From assembly GCF_012726265.1 (NCBI RefSeq), contig NZ_JAASAG010000001.1, positions 744,001 through 808,000 of the forward strand: a stretch of DNA of 64,000 nucleotides, given 5' to 3'. Source of the DNA: Streptomyces sp. HNM0575 (GTDB lineage Bacteria; Actinomycetota; Actinomycetes; Streptomycetales; Streptomycetaceae). Position 1 is the first letter of the stretch, and every line of letters starts with the position of its first letter. A program made the translations under genes and the position numbers. Below the pieces are notes generated by a model. That model did no database searches and had not been told where the DNA came from. It saw nothing but the letters and a program-made list of their open reading frames with translations. This document shows positions 57,901 through 64,000 of this stretch, piece by piece.

Positions 57901-58265
57901 GTGGGGGGCACACCCTTCTGGGGAGTTGAGGGAGTTGACGCATCTAGCCGTTCGACGAGTGAACCTAGTGACCCCGGCACGGCGGCTACAAGCGATTCGT
58001 TAGGAAAGTTTCCTGAGCTGGGCGGGAGCGGCTGCCCAAGGCCCGGCTCCCGACCGAGAGAGCCCTCCGGGAACGGCAACGGCCCCTCCCGCCGGAACGA
58101 ACCGGTGGACCGGAACGAACCGATGGACCGGAAGGAACCGGGGGAGGGGCCGTGGCCGTACGGCAGGACGCGGAGGGCGGGCGGGACCGGCGGGCGGGAC
58201 CGGCGGGCGGGAGCGGCCGTCGGGACCGGGCGGCGGCCCGCCCGGGCTCGTGCTCGGCCGGTGGC
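57901..58265. other. Intergenic region between chitosanase and membrane protein
   Basis: A 365-bp region. Bases 58079-58090 (acggcccctccc) and 58142-58153 form a 12-bp inverted repeat, and the spacer contains two copies of ggaccggaacgaaccg. It lies 3' of the membrane-protein gene (minus strand), so it is a possible terminator; the chitosanase promoter lies near 57901-58010. No gene is seen. Confidence 0.45.
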
Positions 58266-59222
58266 TCAGCCGCGCTGTATGCCGGAGGTGTCCTGGAGGA
58301 CGCCGCGACGGCCGTCCTGGGTCTGCGCGATCAGCGCGCCACCGCGCTGCTCGACCGCCAAGTACCAGGTGCCGGGGGCCAGTTCGGCGACCGGCTGGGG
58401 AGTGCCGTCCTCGCCGAAGAGCGGCCGGGTGACCGGCACCGCGAACCAGAACGGCTGGAAGGCCGGGTCCGGGGCGCCCCCGCCTGCCGCCGGACCACCG
58501 GGCTGCTGTGCCTGCTGCGCCCCCGGCTGTCCGGGCATGCCCCCCTGCGCCGCGCCGGGCTGTCCCTGCTGCGGTGCGCCCGGCTGCCCCTGCTGCTGCC
58601 CGGGCTGCCCCGGCTGGGCACCGCCCGGATATCCGTAACCGCCTTGCGGCTGGCCGCCGTACGGACCGGGCTGCCCCGGCTGCGGCCCGCCCGGGTAACC
58701 GTATGCGCCCTGCTGCGGTGCGCCGTACGGCGTGGGCTTGGACGCGGGCAGCAGCGGCGCCTTCAGGGCGGCGACCGTCGTGCTCAGGGCGCCGACCGCG
58801 GCGAGCGCGAGCGAGAGCACGAGCGTCAGATAGGCGCCCGCGGCGAGTACCCACTTCTCATTCGGGTCGGCGGACGAACCGGGCTGCTCCAGCGCCGGGA
58901 AGACGGCGGCGACCACCGACCAGACGCCGGCCCAGCCCACGACCAGGCAGAGCACCAGACCCCACTGGTCCAGTGCGAGCCCCAGCAGCTTGCGGCCCTC
59001 CGGCAGCAGACGCGCGGCGAGGAAGAGACCGGCGGCGACGACGCCGAGCAGATGCACGGTCGGCAGCATCGGAAGCGTGGAGCGTGACCAGGCGGACACG
59101 GTGCAGGAATCGACGGGGCAGGCGCCGTCGTAGTCGAAGAACGGGAAGAAGGAGGCGATCAGCAGCAGCAGCGCCGCCCCGATCACCGCGCCATCGCCTC
59201 GTGTGAGCGAGCGGATGTTCAC
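58266..59222 (-). CDS. Four-helix membrane protein with a Pro/Gly/Gln tail
   Basis: A 318-residue protein. Four membrane helices fill residues 10-155 ([59 protein letters not shown] and [20 protein letters not shown]). An extracellular loop has two Cys (ACPVDSC). The next 90 residues are [14 protein letters not shown] low-complexity, and the last 70 form a small beta-like domain ([20 protein letters not shown]). It resembles DUF5336-type actinobacterial proteins; the role is unknown. GTG start at 59222. Confidence 0.75.
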   Translation of the reverse strand: MNIRSLTRGDGAVIGAALLLLIASFFPFFDYDGACPVDSCTVSAWSRSTLPMLPTVHLLGVVAAGLFLAARLLPEGRKLLGLALDQWGLVLCLVVGWAGVWSVVAAVFPALEQPGSSADPNEKWVLAAGAYLTLVLSLALAAVGALSTTVAALKAPLLPASKPTPYGAPQQGAYGYPGGPQPGQPGPYGGQPQGGYGYPGGAQPGQPGQQQGQPGAPQQGQPGAAQGGMPGQPGAQQAQQPGGPAAGGGAPDPAFQPFWFAVPVTRPLFGEDGTPQPVAELAPGTWYLAVEQRGGALIAQTQDGRRGVLQDTSGIQRG

Positions 59223-59392
59223 TTGGCGTCCTTAGTGGGTTTCATACGGTCTGTGGTCTCTGCCGGGGTAGCACCCCATCGTACGGATGGGTACAGGGAC
59301 CGCCCAGGCGGGGCGACTTCAGTGCACGGTGGTGCGGCGGTGGCGCGGAGCGCCGCACGGAAGGTGCGCGGAGGTGCGCGGAGGTTGCGTCT

Positions 59393-60445
59393 TCAGCGTT
59401 CCTCGGTGAGGTAGTCCGAGATGCCCTCCACGACTCCGCGTGCCGCCCGGACCCGCCATCCGCGGTCGGTGAGGTCGGCGGCGTCCCGCGGATCGCGCAT
59501 GTTGCCGCACTCAAGGAAGACCTTGGGCACGCGGCTGAGGTTGAGCCCGCCCAAGTCCGCGCGTGTGTCGGTGCCTTCGCCGTCACCCGCGTACGACGCG
59601 GGCTTCGAGCCGGTGAACCGGCGGAAGGAGTCCGCCAGTTGATGTCCCAGGGTGCGTGAGGGGCCCACGATGGGGCGGGTGTCGGCGACTCCCTCGTTCA
59701 CGGACTCCGGCAGGATCACGTGGAATCCGCGGCGGCCTGCGGGCGCACCGTCGGCGTGCAGCGACACGACGGCGTCGGCGTCCGCCTGGTTGCCCGCACG
59801 CGCACGCGCGTCGACGCAAGGGCCCCACGGGCGCCGCCCGTTGTGGGTCAGCTCCACCGTCGCGCCCTTCGCGCGCAGCCCCGCCCGTACGCGGCGGGCC
59901 AGGTCGAGGGTGAACTCCGCCTCGGAGTACCCGGAGGCGGTGGCGGTGCCGGTGGTGTCGCACTCCTTGCGGCCTGTGCCGATGCTGACGCTGCGGTTGA
60001 TCGCCGCGGCGTGCTTGCGGTTGTTGGGGTTGTGACCCGGGTCGATCACGACGGTCTTACCGGCCAGCGGCTTCCTGCCGGTTCCCGAACCGGCCTGTGC
60101 GCCGCCCCCGTTGCCACCGCCGCTACCGCCGCCCGAAGCGTCCGATCCGTCGCCGCCGCCCGGCTGAGAGTGGTCGGGCAGCGGCATCAGCGTCGGCGCG
60201 GAGCCGCCCGCCCCGCCGCCCGGCTGGTCGGCGGACTGCCACACGAGCCACGCCGCGAAGCACGTCGGAGCCAGCACCCCCAGCGCGATCAGCAGGCGCC
60301 TGCCCAACCTGCGGGACCGGCGCGGCCCCTCGGCCCGCGGAGACTCCGCATACTCCGGGGACCACCCGGCGCCCGGCTCTCGGCCGGTGCCGTCGCCTGG
60401 TCTTGGGCTGGACGGATCGGGTGGGGTCGGGCTTCCGTTTGACAC
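59393..60445 (-). CDS. Membrane-anchored N-acetylmuramoyl-L-alanine amidase (Amidase_3)
   Basis: A 350-residue protein. A cytosolic Pro/Arg-rich start (1-47) and one membrane helix (LLIALGVLAPTCFAAWLVW) precede a Gly/Ser linker (about 75-125). The amidase_3 domain has the zinc ligands: His in VVIDPGHNPNNRKH, Glu in GYSEAEFTLDLARRV and His in AVVSLHADGAPAGRRG, with catalytic Glu in VPKVFLECGNMRDPRDA. It cuts the amide bond between muramic acid and the stem peptide during cell-wall remodelling. GTG start at 60445. The gene upstream on the same strand (methyltransferase) ends 22 bp before. Confidence 0.92.
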   Translation of the reverse strand: MSNGSPTPPDPSSPRPGDGTGREPGAGWSPEYAESPRAEGPRRSRRLGRRLLIALGVLAPTCFAAWLVWQSADQPGGGAGGSAPTLMPLPDHSQPGGGDGSDASGGGSGGGNGGGAQAGSGTGRKPLAGKTVVIDPGHNPNNRKHAAAINRSVSIGTGRKECDTTGTATASGYSEAEFTLDLARRVRAGLRAKGATVELTHNGRRPWGPCVDARARAGNQADADAVVSLHADGAPAGRRGFHVILPESVNEGVADTRPIVGPSRTLGHQLADSFRRFTGSKPASYAGDGEGTDTRADLGGLNLSRVPKVFLECGNMRDPRDAADLTDRGWRVRAARGVVEGISDYLTEER

Positions 60446-60467
60446 GTCCAGGATGCTAGTCGTCCGA

Positions 60468-61127
60468 TCAGAGCCCCGTGCCCGTACGTCGCAGAACCCG
60501 CAACGACCTCGTCACCGAAATCTCCCTGAACGCACCGGAATCCAGTGCCCGCCGGTAGACGCGGTACGGCGCCTGACCACCGTCGGCCGGGTCCGGGAAG
60601 ACGTCGTGCACCACGAGCAGGCCCCCGTCCGTGAGATGCGGCACCCAGCCCTCGTAGTCGGCGGTGGCGTGCTCGTCGGTATGGCCTCCGTCGATGAAGA
60701 CGAGACCCAGCGGGCTGCCCCACAGCGCGGCCGCACGCGGCGAGCGCCCGACGAGGGCGACGACGTGCTCCTCCAGGCCCGCCCCGTGCAGGGTGCGCCG
60801 GAAGACGGGGAGGGTGTCCATCAGCCCGGTGTGCGGGTCGACGACGTCCGGGTCGTGGTACTCCCAGCCCGGCTGCTGCTCCTCGCTGCCGCGGTGGTGG
60901 TCGACGGTGACGGCGGTGACGCCCGCGGCGCGCGCGGCGTCGGCGAGGAGAAGCGTGGAACGGCCGCAGTACGTGCCCACTTCGAGCAGCGGCAGCCCCA
61001 GGCGCGCGGCCTCCGACGCGGCGGCGTACAGGGCCAGGCCCTCGTCGGCGGGCATGAAGCCCTTCGCGGCCTCGAACGCGGCGAACGTCGCGGGGGTGGG
61101 ATGCGGCTGCTCGTCGGGCGGGCTCAT
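60468..61127 (-). CDS. Class I methyltransferase (Methyltransf_24-like)
   Basis: A 219-residue protein. Motif I is LLEVGTYCGRSTLLLADAAR, motif II VTVDHHRGSEEQQPGWEYHD, and VFIDGGHTDEHATADYEGWV with LLVVHDVF completes the O-methyltransferase/TylF-like pattern. Such enzymes often modify sugars or cell-surface products. The start at 61127 (ATG, with GAAGGAG upstream) agrees with the family. It probably shares a transcript with the amidase. Confidence 0.85.
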   Translation of the reverse strand: MSPPDEQPHPTPATFAAFEAAKGFMPADEGLALYAAASEAARLGLPLLEVGTYCGRSTLLLADAARAAGVTAVTVDHHRGSEEQQPGWEYHDPDVVDPHTGLMDTLPVFRRTLHGAGLEEHVVALVGRSPRAAALWGSPLGLVFIDGGHTDEHATADYEGWVPHLTDGGLLVVHDVFPDPADGGQAPYRVYRRALDSGAFREISVTRSLRVLRRTGTGL

Positions 61128-61345
61128 CGCGCTCCTTCGGGTCGTCGGGGGTTCGGTGCTGAGGGCGGGCGGCGGCGGGCCGGTGCGGCGGCCTGACCGG
61201 GCGGTTCACGCCGTTCATGCTGCCGTACGGCTTCCGGGCGGGTGCAGGCGGCGGCGCACGGCGGGTGCGGGCCGGGAGATGACGGAAGTCTGACGGTTGT
61301 GAGCAGTCGCTGGCGCCGCGAGTTCCGCGGTGCTCGAATCGCCTT

Positions 61346-62146
61346 GTGGACACAGCCGATTCAGCGCCCGCGACACCGGCACCGGCACCGGCACCGGACG
61401 TGACGTCTTCGACGCCCGCGCCGGACGCCCCGTCCGACGGCGAAGGCTCCCCCGTCGGCCGGCGCCTGGTGCTGGGCATGCTCGGACTGGGCGCCGCGGG
61501 GCTGGTCTCCGCCCCGTACGTTCAGCGCGGCACGGAGAGCGTGCTCGGTGCCGTATCCGGCAAGGACCCGACGGGCGTCACGGGACTGCTGCCCAACGGC
61601 GGCGGATTCCGCTACTACTCGGTCGCCCCCTCCGTACCGCACCGCGGGCCCCGCGACTACGGACTGGCCGTCGGCGGCCTCGTCGACCGCCCCGCCCACC
61701 ACTCCCTGGCGGACCTGCGCGCGATGCCGCAACAGCGCATGGTGCGCGACGTGCAGTGCGTCACGGGCTGGCGGGTGCCCCACACGCCCTTCGAAGGGGT
61801 CCGCCTCTCCCACGTCCTCGAACTGGCAGGAGTACGGCCGGAGGCCACGGCCGTGCGCTTCACCTGCTTCGACGGGATCTACAGCGAGAGCTTGACGCTG
61901 AAGCAGGCGCTGAGGGACGACGTGCTGGTCGCGCTGCGCATGCAGGACAAGAACATCGGCCATGAACACGGCGGCCCCGTACGGCTGTACGTCGCGCCCA
62001 TGTACTTCTACAAGTCCGCGAAGTGGCTCTCCGGCATCACGCTCACCCGCGAAGTGCAGCCCGGCTACTGGGAGGAGCGGGGCTACTCGGTCGACGGCTG
62101 GGTCGGCAGGTCGAACGGGCGGGACGATGCTCCGACAGCCGCCTGA
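61346..62146 (+). CDS. YedY-like molybdopterin oxidoreductase
   Basis: A 266-residue protein of the sulfite-oxidase fold (Oxidored_molyb). A Pro/Ala/Thr N-terminus leads to a twin-arginine-like membrane signal GRRLVLGMLGLGAAGLVSAP. The domain includes RYYSVAPSVPHRGPRDYGLAVGG-type entry, the molybdenum-ligand Cys in VRDVQCVTGWRVPHTPFEGV and FYKSAKWLSGI. It lies just before and overlaps by 20 bp a cytochrome b561-like gene, the typical pair in which the membrane haem protein supplies electrons. Probable role: protein Met-sulfoxide or related reduction. GTG start. Confidence 0.87.
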   Translation: MDTADSAPATPAPAPAPDVTSSTPAPDAPSDGEGSPVGRRLVLGMLGLGAAGLVSAPYVQRGTESVLGAVSGKDPTGVTGLLPNGGGFRYYSVAPSVPHRGPRDYGLAVGGLVDRPAHHSLADLRAMPQQRMVRDVQCVTGWRVPHTPFEGVRLSHVLELAGVRPEATAVRFTCFDGIYSESLTLKQALRDDVLVALRMQDKNIGHEHGGPVRLYVAPMYFYKSAKWLSGITLTREVQPGYWEERGYSVDGWVGRSNGRDDAPTAA

Positions 62147-62999
62147 CCGGCAGGTGTCCCAGCGGCAGGTGTCCGAGGGGCAGGTGTCCGAGGGGCAGGT
62201 GTCCGAGGGGCAGGTGTCCGAGGGGCAGGTGTCCGAGGGGCGGGCGCCGTCCGCCGACGTGGTGCGCTTCGCGCGGTCCGTGCGCTGGTGCCACCGGGCC
62301 ACGGCCGTGCTCATGGGGATGTGCGTGGCCACCGCGCTCTGTCTGTACGTACCGGGCTTCGCCCAACTCGCGGGACGCCGCGCCCTCATGGTGACCCTCC
62401 ACGAGTGGTCGGGTCTGCTGCTGCCCGTGCCGGTGCTGCTCGGCCTGGGCTCACGCGCCCTCCGTGCCGATCTGCGCCGCCTCAACCGCTTCGGGCCGCA
62501 CGACCGGCGCTGGCTGCGAAGGGCCCGGCGCGCCCGCCGCCCGTACCCGCCGCCCGGAGAGGACTGGGGCCGGGACGCGGGGAAGTTCAACGCCGGGCAG
62601 AAGGTCTTCGCCGCCTGGATCGCGGGCGCCGTGCTGGTGATGGCGGGCACCGGGCTGCTGATGTGGTTCACCGGGCTCACGCCGCTGGTGTGGCGTACGA
62701 GTGCGACGTTCGTGCACGACTGGCTCGCGCTGACCGTCGGCGTCGTGCTCGCCGCGCACCTCGCCATGGCGGGGGCACAGCCCGAGGCGCGCCGTGCGAT
62801 GCGTACGGGGCGGGCGGGCCGCGCCTGGGCGCGCCGCGAACACGCGCTGTGGGAGCCGGAGTCGGAGCGCGAGCGGGCGGAGTCCGTGCGTCCGGAGTCC
62901 GTGCGGCCGGGGTCGGACTCGGGCCCGGGCCCGGGGCCTGCGCGGACGGGAGAGGCGGAAGGGCCAGGGGACGGACGAGGGGCGGGCGCGGGCCACTGA
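62127..62999 (+). CDS. Cytochrome b561-like membrane electron-transfer protein
   Basis: A 290-residue protein. After a VSEGQ-type repeat (about 8-38) come four helices (HRATAVLMGMCVATALCLYV, LHEWSGLLLPVPVLLGLG, VFAAWIAGAVLVMAGTGLLM, and FVHDWLALTVGVVLAAHLAM). Haem His candidates are in WCHR, TLHEW, FVHDW and AAHLA. This is the Ni/Fe-hydrogenase b-type/b561 form. The ATG at 62127 overlaps the end of the YedY-like gene and has a GGGCGGG upstream; a start after the repeats is possible. The C-terminus is Arg/Glu/Gly-rich. Confidence 0.83.
   Translation: MLRQPPDRQVSQRQVSEGQVSEGQVSEGQVSEGQVSEGRAPSADVVRFARSVRWCHRATAVLMGMCVATALCLYVPGFAQLAGRRALMVTLHEWSGLLLPVPVLLGLGSRALRADLRRLNRFGPHDRRWLRRARRARRPYPPPGEDWGRDAGKFNAGQKVFAAWIAGAVLVMAGTGLLMWFTGLTPLVWRTSATFVHDWLALTVGVVLAAHLAMAGAQPEARRAMRTGRAGRAWARREHALWEPESERERAESVRPESVRPGSDSGPGPGPARTGEAEGPGDGRGAGAGH
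62151..62240 (+). repeat. 15-bp tandem repeat encoding QVSEG
   Basis: Six units from 62151; units 2-6 are identical caggtgtccgagggg. They encode QVSEG in frame with the cytochrome gene. Perfect identity points to very recent expansion and probable length polymorphism. Confidence 0.95.
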
Positions 63000-63060
63000 G
63001 GTCCCGCACCGTCCTCGACGCCGGGATGTCCGGTGGGTGCCCGTGCGGGCAGCTGCGAGC

Positions 63061-64000
63061 ATGACGGCGATGGCAGACAAGACCGCTCCCGTTCCGGACG
63101 CCGACGGCGGCCCGGGCTCCGACGCTACGGCCGCCGACGGCGGCGCGGGCCCCGCCTCCGGTCGCGGCCCGGGTCCCGGCCGCAGCCCGGGCCCGGGTCC
63201 CGGCACCGGCACCGGCACCGGCACCGGCTCCGACGCCACCGGCGGCCACGGCCCCGCCTCCGGCCGCGGCCCTGGCCCGGGCTCCGACACTGCCGCCGCC
63301 TCCGGCGGCCCCGGCGCCCCCGCCCGCCTGTGGATCGTCCTACTCGCCGCGTGCGCCGGTCAGTTCCTCGTCGTGCTCGATGTCTCCGTGGTCAACGTCG
63401 CGCTGCCGTCCATGCGCGCCGGCCTCGGCATGGACGCCGCAGGCCTGCAATGGGTACTCAACGGCTACACCCTGGCCTTCGCGGGCCTGATGCTGCTCGG
63501 CGGACGGGCGGCCGACGTCTATGGCCGGAAGCGGACGTTCCTGGTGGGGCTCGCCCTGTTCACCGCCGCCAGCCTCCTCGGCGGCCTGGCCCAGCAGCCC
63601 TGGCATCTGCTGGCCGCCCGCGCGCTCCAGGGCACCGGAGCCGCCGTGCTCGCCCCGGCGACCCTGACCATCCTCACCACGGCCTTTCCGCCCGGCCGCG
63701 CCCGTACGCGCGCGATCGCCACCTGGAGCGCGGTCGGCGCCGGCGGCGGCGCGGCGGGCGGCCTCGTCGGCGGGGTACTCACCGGCGCCCTCTCGTGGCG
63801 CTGGGTGCTGCTGATCAACGTGCCCGTGGGCGCCCTGGTGCTGCTGGCCGCCGCGGTGTGGGTCGAGGAGCGCCGGGACGCCGCGGCCCCGCGCCGCCTC
63901 GACCTGCCCGGCGCGCTGCTGGTCACGCTGGGACTGGGCGCGCTGGCCTGGGGGATCGTACGTACGCAGGACGCGGGCTGGTCGGCGCCCTCGGTGCTGT
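63061..64000 (+). CDS. DHA2-family MFS drug exporter (3'-truncated by window end)
   Basis: The first 313 codons of a 14-helix MFS transporter; the gene runs off the window. A Gly/Pro/Thr/Asp-rich cytosolic extension (1-85, with GTGTGTGTGS) precedes helix 1 (LWIVLLAACAGQFLVVLDVS and VVNVALPSM), the DHA2 opening. Motif A is GGRAADVYGRKRTFLVGLAL and motif C-like GAGGGAAGGLVGGVLTG follows. The ATG at 63061 (or the ATG at 63070) is supported by the upstream GCGAGC. It is likely to export a drug or metabolite. No regulator is visible before the edge. Confidence 0.88.
   Translation, partial: MTAMADKTAPVPDADGGPGSDATAADGGAGPASGRGPGPGRSPGPGPGTGTGTGTGSDATGGHGPASGRGPGPGSDTAAASGGPGAPARLWIVLLAACAGQFLVVLDVSVVNVALPSMRAGLGMDAAGLQWVLNGYTLAFAGLMLLGGRAADVYGRKRTFLVGLALFTAASLLGGLAQQPWHLLAARALQGTGAAVLAPATLTILTTAFPPGRARTRAIATWSAVGAGGGAAGGLVGGVLTGALSWRWVLLINVPVGALVLLAAAVWVEERRDAAAPRRLDLPGALLVTLGLGALAWGIVRTQDAGWSAPSVL

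Overview
The window is about 64 kb of very GC-rich DNA with strong G/C third-position bias, dense genes, many 4-bp start/stop overlaps (ATGA, GTGA) and frequent GTG starts. Together with the gene content (Scr1-type regulator/DUF397 pairs, PF04672-type methyltransferase, GH75 chitosanase, ECF transporter with fused ATPases, pentapeptide proteins) this points to a Streptomyces-like actinomycete. No replication origin, CRISPR array or intact insertion sequence was seen. Both ends cut through genes.

Layout. 1-4482: three overlapping genes of a tellurium-resistance-associated (Ter) metabolite pathway: a CitE-like aldolase, a fused phosphoribosyltransferase/TRSP/StiP protein and a HAD hydrolase. 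4750-11741: rhodanese membrane protein, a PucR-like regulator fused to a methyltransferase, a Cys-cluster pentapeptide protein, an FmdB zinc ribbon and a coiled-coil protein. 11968-14539: tRNA-Val(UAC) followed by eroded mobile-element remains (small ORFs, a pentapeptide membrane protein, a frameshifted integrase fragment). 14558-24738: DedA, PhoD phosphatase, secreted HNH nuclease, a Mn2+ (yybP-ykoY) riboswitch ahead of a GDT1/TMEM165 transporter, lipoprotein, peptidoglycan-binding protein, phosphatase, methyltransferase and a short Cys-containing protein. 24857-32180: a minus-strand operon led by a cobalamin riboswitch: two surface proteins resembling the two halves of animal cobalamin carriers, an ECF transporter (T, fused A-A, S) and a MhuD-like haem oxygenase. 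32184-44861: methyltransferase, Scr1-like regulator plus a DUF397 protein with a triplicated motif, GntR-controlled 5-oxoprolinase genes pxpABC, a GntR-TetR fusion regulator with a divergent FAD monooxygenase, and a glycosyltransferase/methyltransferase/toroid gene trio. 45036-46655: ABC-F ATPase. 47039-57056: an apparent RiPP (ribosomally made, modified peptide) biosynthetic operon. 57157-64000: GH75 chitosanase, membrane protein, cell-wall amidase, methyltransferase, molybdopterin oxidoreductase with cytochrome b561, and a truncated DHA2 exporter.

The two systems most worth attention are (i) the RiPP operon: a TTGACA promoter, a 37-residue precursor ending in Asn-Arg-Cys, a strong stem-loop, then a substrate-binding-protein homologue without a signal peptide, a B12-type radical SAM enzyme, a ThiF/E1-like adenylating enzyme, a NodU/CmcH-type carbamoyltransferase, an SGNH hydrolase and an exporter; and (ii) the cobalamin-riboswitch operon, whose paired surface proteins look like a split bacterial counterpart of transcobalamin/intrinsic factor. 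A third, general trait is the large number of in-frame minisatellites encoding disordered extensions in otherwise conserved enzymes.
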